From Pseudomonas aylmerensis (lineage in GTDB: Bacteria; Pseudomonadota; Gammaproteobacteria; Pseudomonadales; Pseudomonadaceae), in the NCBI RefSeq assembly GCF_001702265.1, contig NZ_MAUE01000037.1, positions 62,001 through 126,000 of the forward strand: a stretch of DNA of 64,000 nucleotides, read 5' to 3'. Made by a program: the position numbers and the translations under genes. The notes beneath the pieces were generated by a model that was given only the letters and a program-made list of their open reading frames with translations, ran no database searches and had not been told where the DNA came from. Below are positions 61,220 through 64,000 of the stretch, one piece after another. The number at the start of each line of letters is the position of its first letter. Within the stretch, counting starts at the first letter, position 1.

Positions 61220-62428
61220 ATGCCTGCCAACAATGCCGTTGAAAAAGGCGCCGCCGCCGTCGGTGCACACCTGGTCCGCGACGTCAGCCTGCCTGCCCTG
61301 GTGCTGCACCGCGAGGCCCTGGAACACAACATCCGCTGGATGCAGGACTTTGTCAGCCGCAGTGGCGCAGAGCTCGCGCCCCATGGCAAGACCAGCATGA
61401 TGCCGGCGCTGTTCCAACGCCAGATCGAGGCCGGCGCCTGGGGCATCACCCTGGCCAACGCCGTGCAGGTCCGTGCTGCGTATGCCGGTGGCGTGCGTCG
61501 CGTGTTTATGGCCAATCAACTGGTCGGCGCGCCGAACATGGCATTGATCGCCGACCTGCTGGCCGACCAGGATTTCGACTTCCACTGCATGGTCGATCAC
61601 CCGGACAACGTCGCCGACCTCGGTCTGTTTTTCGCTGCCCGTGGCCTGCGCCTGAACGTGATGATCGAATACGGTGTGGTGGGGGGGCGTTGCGGCTGCC
61701 GCAGCGAGCAGGAAGTGCGTGACCTGGCGAAGGCGATCAAGGCCCAGCCGGCGCTGGCCCTCACGGGGATCGAAGGCTATGAAGGCGTGATCCACGGCGA
61801 GCACGCCATCAGCGGCATCCGCGATTTCGCCGCCAGCCTGGTGCGCCTGGCTGTCGATCTGCAGAACAATGGCTCCTTTGACCTGCCCAAACCGATCGTC
61901 ACCGCCTCGGGTTCGGCCTGGTACGACTTGATCGCCGAGTCGTTCGAAGAGCAGAACGCCGCCGGCCGGTTCCTCAGTGTGTTGCGCCCTGGCAGCTATG
62001 TGGCCCACGACCATGGCATCTACAAGCAAGCACAGTGCTGCGTGCTTGACCGCCGCAGCGACCTCAACGAAGGCCTGCGTCCGGCACTGGAAGTCTGGGC
62101 CCATGTGCAATCGCTGCCCGAGCCAGGTTTTGCGGTGATCGCCCTGGGCAAGCGCGACGTGGCCTACGACGCCGGCCTGCCGGTGCCGCTCAAGCGCTAC
62201 AAGGCTGGGATCGTGCCGGCGGAAGGCGATGACGTAAGCGCCTGCACCGTCACCGCGGTGATGGACCAGCACGCCTTCATGACCGTGGCGCCGGGTGTTG
62301 AACTGCGTATCGGCGACATCATTTCGTTCGGTACTTCGCACCCTTGCCTGACCTTCGACAAGTGGCAGGTCGGCTGCCTGGTGGATGAGCAGTTGCAGGT
62401 GATCGAGTCCCTGCAGACCTGCTTCTAG
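61220..62428 (+). CDS. Fold-III PLP enzyme, D-serine dehydratase/D-threonine aldolase-like
   Basis: 402 residues. The alanine racemase-like barrel has PLP lysine Lys57 in LAPHGKTSMM. The C-terminal domain ends with SHPCLTFDKW, where His374 and Cys376 form the His-x-Cys zinc site of D-serine dehydratases; D-threonine aldolases normally have His-x-Asp. Such enzymes remove the amino group of a D-2-amino-3-hydroxy acid with loss of water. With RidA before it and a KDG-kinase-like gene after it, D-glucosaminate (to 2-keto-3-deoxygluconate plus ammonia) is a reasonable substrate; inference. Confidence 0.85.
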   Translation: MPANNAVEKGAAAVGAHLVRDVSLPALVLHREALEHNIRWMQDFVSRSGAELAPHGKTSMMPALFQRQIEAGAWGITLANAVQVRAAYAGGVRRVFMANQLVGAPNMALIADLLADQDFDFHCMVDHPDNVADLGLFFAARGLRLNVMIEYGVVGGRCGCRSEQEVRDLAKAIKAQPALALTGIEGYEGVIHGEHAISGIRDFAASLVRLAVDLQNNGSFDLPKPIVTASGSAWYDLIAESFEEQNAAGRFLSVLRPGSYVAHDHGIYKQAQCCVLDRRSDLNEGLRPALEVWAHVQSLPEPGFAVIALGKRDVAYDAGLPVPLKRYKAGIVPAEGDDVSACTVTAVMDQHAFMTVAPGVELRIGDIISFGTSHPCLTFDKWQVGCLVDEQLQVIESLQTCF

Positions 62429-62522
62429 TCGCGTCGCCCCATCGCCGGCCTGGCAGCGCTTTCCCCTGCAGGCGCCCACTTGCCGGCGATGAGGCCCTAA
62501 ACAACACCAGAGATGAGAAGGC

Positions 62523-63431
62523 ATGAACACACCCTTGCGCATCGCCCTGATCGGCGAATGCATGATCGAACTGCAACACCGCGCCGATGGCAGCCTGCAC
62601 CAGAGCTTCGGCGGCGACACCCTCAACGCGGCGGTGTACCTGCGCCGCGAGCTGGGCGATAGCGGCGCCGTCGACTACGTCACCGCCCTGGGCGACGACA
62701 GTTTCAGCGATGCCATGTGCGCGCAGTGGGCCGAAGAGGGCCTTGGCCTGGCGCAGGTCCAGCGCCTGCCTGGGCGCTTGCCGGGGCTTTATTGCATCCA
62801 GACCGACGCCAACGGCGAGCGCAAATTCCTCTACTGGCGCAACGAAGCGGCGGTGCGCGACTGCTTCACCACGCCGGCCGCCGAGCCGATCCTGGCGGCC
62901 CTGCCGGGTTATGACGTGGTGTATTTCAGCGGTATCACCCTGGCGGTATTGGGTGAAGTCGGGCGCGCGCGTTTGCTGCAAGCGCTGGTGGAAACCCGTC
63001 GGCGCGGCGGCCGAGTGGTGTTCGACAACAACTACCGGCCGCGCCTGTGGGCCAGTGTCGAAGCGGCACGCGCGGCGTATCACACGGTGTTGGCCGAGGT
63101 GGACATCGCCTTGCTCACCGAGGATGACGAGTGCGCCTTGTTTGGCTATGCAGACAGCGAGCAAGTGTTCGCGGCCTATCCGAGTATCGCCGAAGTGGTG
63201 CTCAAGCGCGGGGCGGATGCGTGCTTGATTCGCTGCAACGGCGAGCGCTTTTCAGTGCCGGCGCTGAAGGTCGAGAAAGTGGTGGACACCACGGCTGCGG
63301 GGGATTCGTTCAGTGCGGCGTATTTGGCGGGTCGGCTGAAAGGCGGCTCACCAGAGGAGGCCGCCTTGGCCGGACATCGGTTGGCGAGCCGGGTGATTCA
63401 AGTGCCTGGAGCGCTCATCCCGCGAATTTAA
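62523..63431 (+). CDS. kdgK: PfkB-family sugar kinase, 2-dehydro-3-deoxygluconokinase (KdgK) type
   Basis: 302 residues. N-terminal GECMIEL, the SFGGDTLNAAVYLRR glycine-rich substrate region and the C-terminal DTTAAGDSFSAAYLAG with catalytic Asp261 are the KdgK pattern. It phosphorylates 2-keto-3-deoxygluconate to KDPG for the Entner-Doudoroff pathway. GAGAAGG lies just before the ATG. It is last in the operon; REP family A follows. Confidence 0.88.
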   Translation: MNTPLRIALIGECMIELQHRADGSLHQSFGGDTLNAAVYLRRELGDSGAVDYVTALGDDSFSDAMCAQWAEEGLGLAQVQRLPGRLPGLYCIQTDANGERKFLYWRNEAAVRDCFTTPAAEPILAALPGYDVVYFSGITLAVLGEVGRARLLQALVETRRRGGRVVFDNNYRPRLWASVEAARAAYHTVLAEVDIALLTEDDECALFGYADSEQVFAAYPSIAEVVLKRGADACLIRCNGERFSVPALKVEKVVDTTAAGDSFSAAYLAGRLKGGSPEEAALAGHRLASRVIQVPGALIPRI

Positions 63432-63439
63432 GCCGCTCC

Positions 63440-63490
63440 GTGTGGTGAGCGGGCTTCTGTGGTGAGTTGGCTTCTGTGGTGAACTGGCCT
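63440..63490. repeat. Tandem short repeats of the REP family A edge
   Basis: Three to four iterations of CTTCTGTGGTGAG-like units (GTGGTGAGCGGGCTT, CTGTGGTGAGTTGGCTT, CTGTGGTGAACTGGCCT), leading straight into the REP element at 63491. Confidence 0.75.
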
Positions 63491-63589
63491 CTGTGGTGAG
63501 CGGGCTTGCCCCGCGTTGGAGTGCGCAGCGCTCCCAAGATTTTTGGGGCCGCTACGCAGCCCAACGCGGGGCAAGCCCGCTCACCACAA
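63491..63589. repeat. REP element, family A (short loop)
   Basis: Arms CTGTGGTGAGCGGGCTTGCC and the inverse GGGCAAGCCCGCTCACCACA, about 40 bases shorter inside than the other family A copies. Degenerate edge copies continue to about 63640. Confidence 0.83.
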
Positions 63590-63646
63590 CAAGCCCGCTA
63601 GCCACAACCAACCACAACTACTCACACCCACCACAGCAACAAGCGA

Positions 63647-63922
63647 TCAATCCCGGTAAAACACCTGCACCAGGTGATACCCGAACTTGCTCTTGATCGG
63701 CCCGTGCACCACTTTCACCGGCTTCTTGAAGATCACCGCATCGATCGCCCCGACCATCTGCCCCGGCCGCACTTCACCCAGGTCCCCGCCGCGCTTGCCG
63801 GACGGGCAGGTCGAGTACTTCTTGGCCAACACATCAAACGCTTCGCCCTTGGCAATGCGCTGCTTGAGTTGTTCGGCTTCTTCGCTGGTTTTCACCAGGA
63901 TATGGCGGGCTTGGGCTTTCAT
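63647..63922 (-). CDS. ppiC: Parvulin-type peptidyl-prolyl cis-trans isomerase
   Basis: 91 residues, a single rotamase domain with no signal: ARHILVKTSEEAEQLKQRIAKGEAFDVLAKKYSTCPSGKRGGDLGEVRPGQMV and GPIKSKFGYHLVQV. It is the size of cytosolic E. coli PpiC (parvulin 10) and speeds proline isomerisation during folding. Confidence 0.95.
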   Translation of the reverse strand: MKAQARHILVKTSEEAEQLKQRIAKGEAFDVLAKKYSTCPSGKRGGDLGEVRPGQMVGAIDAVIFKKPVKVVHGPIKSKFGYHLVQVFYRD

Positions 63923-63965
63923 TGGTCTCTACCAGGTGTGCGACGGCGCGCGATTATGCCTGAAC

Positions 63966-64000
63966 TCACTCTTCGACGCTGATCATGCTGCGGATTTTTG
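63966..64000 (-). CDS. Possible 3' end of a gene (partial)
   Basis: The minus strand reads KIRSMISVEE and then TGA at 63968-63966, a plausible C-terminus of a gene that begins outside the window. Only about ten codons are visible, so no identity can be given. Confidence 0.3.
   Translation of the reverse strand, partial: KIRSMISVEE

Noticed and set aside
60347..62626. A 759-codon minus-strand frame opposite the IclR and PLP enzyme genes
   Set aside because: Antisense shadow; the plus-strand genes carry full family motifs.

Overview
The window is a GC-rich chromosomal segment from a Pseudomonas of the P. fluorescens group. The evidence is the OprD-type porins, a lexA2-imuA-imuB-dnaE2 cassette, the general codon and GC style, and three families of Pseudomonas-type REP palindromes scattered between genes. 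There is no integrase, transposase, tRNA, rRNA, phage gene or CRISPR array. It reads as ordinary chromosome carrying several accessory catabolic and stress modules.

Layout. 1-3615: a LysR regulator (cut by the window edge), a divergent dicarboxylate/amino acid symporter with an altered motif, and a convergent exported argininosuccinate-lyase-like enzyme. 4079-5699: a copper set (PCu(A)C chaperone, SCO1/SenC, DUF2946). 5762-7671: an unknown protein and an NmrA-type reductase with its HxlR regulator. 7875-9191: an OprD-family porin. 9196-13415: small stress-type proteins (KGG protein, hemerythrin, ClpP-like, PLDc_N membrane protein, PfpI/DJ-1, DUF4142, HhH protein). 13502-14181: a tandem REP array. 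14285-19099: DeoR regulator and FMN-dependent alpha-hydroxyacid dehydrogenase, alpha/beta hydrolase, SDR, NudK. 19175-19993: a 183-bp-period repeat array. 20039-30109: an SOS mutagenesis operon followed by a hybrid histidine kinase and a UvrA lacking the UvrB-binding region. 30148-43837: transketolase, DUF465, a 2-oxoadipate dioxygenase (HglS type), a second OprD porin, a GH63-type glucosidase, SCP2, a phosphatase, SohB, an MFS exporter and a GlcG/HbpS protein; a LysR gene follows at 43941.

44794-53857 is a polyol or ketose catabolic locus: DhaL, DhaK, a zinc dehydrogenase and an SDR, a ribose-type ABC transporter, and divergently an RpiB-type isomerase and a SorC-type regulator. The gene set fits four-carbon polyols (threitol or erythritol via erythrulose) best. 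54042-56111 holds a TerC/CBS membrane protein with a structured leader and a convergent thioredoxin-like gene that overlaps its 3' end.

56584-63431 is a nitrogen-type catabolic operon. An NtrC-like site and a sigma-54 promoter precede a polar amino acid ABC transporter, RidA, an IclR regulator, a fold-III PLP dehydratase/aldolase-like enzyme with a His-x-Cys metal site, and a KdgK-type kinase. Together these suggest uptake and deamination of a 2-amino sugar acid such as D-glucosaminate to 2-keto-3-deoxygluconate, then phosphorylation. The window ends with a parvulin PPIase and possibly the last codons of another gene.

Most notable: the lexA2 operator that overlaps a putative -10 box, the Shine-Dalgarno and the start codon; the 183-bp array with alternating (366-bp) unit types; the NtrC/sigma-54 control region; the TerC leader hairpin; and the exported lyase next to an unusual symporter.
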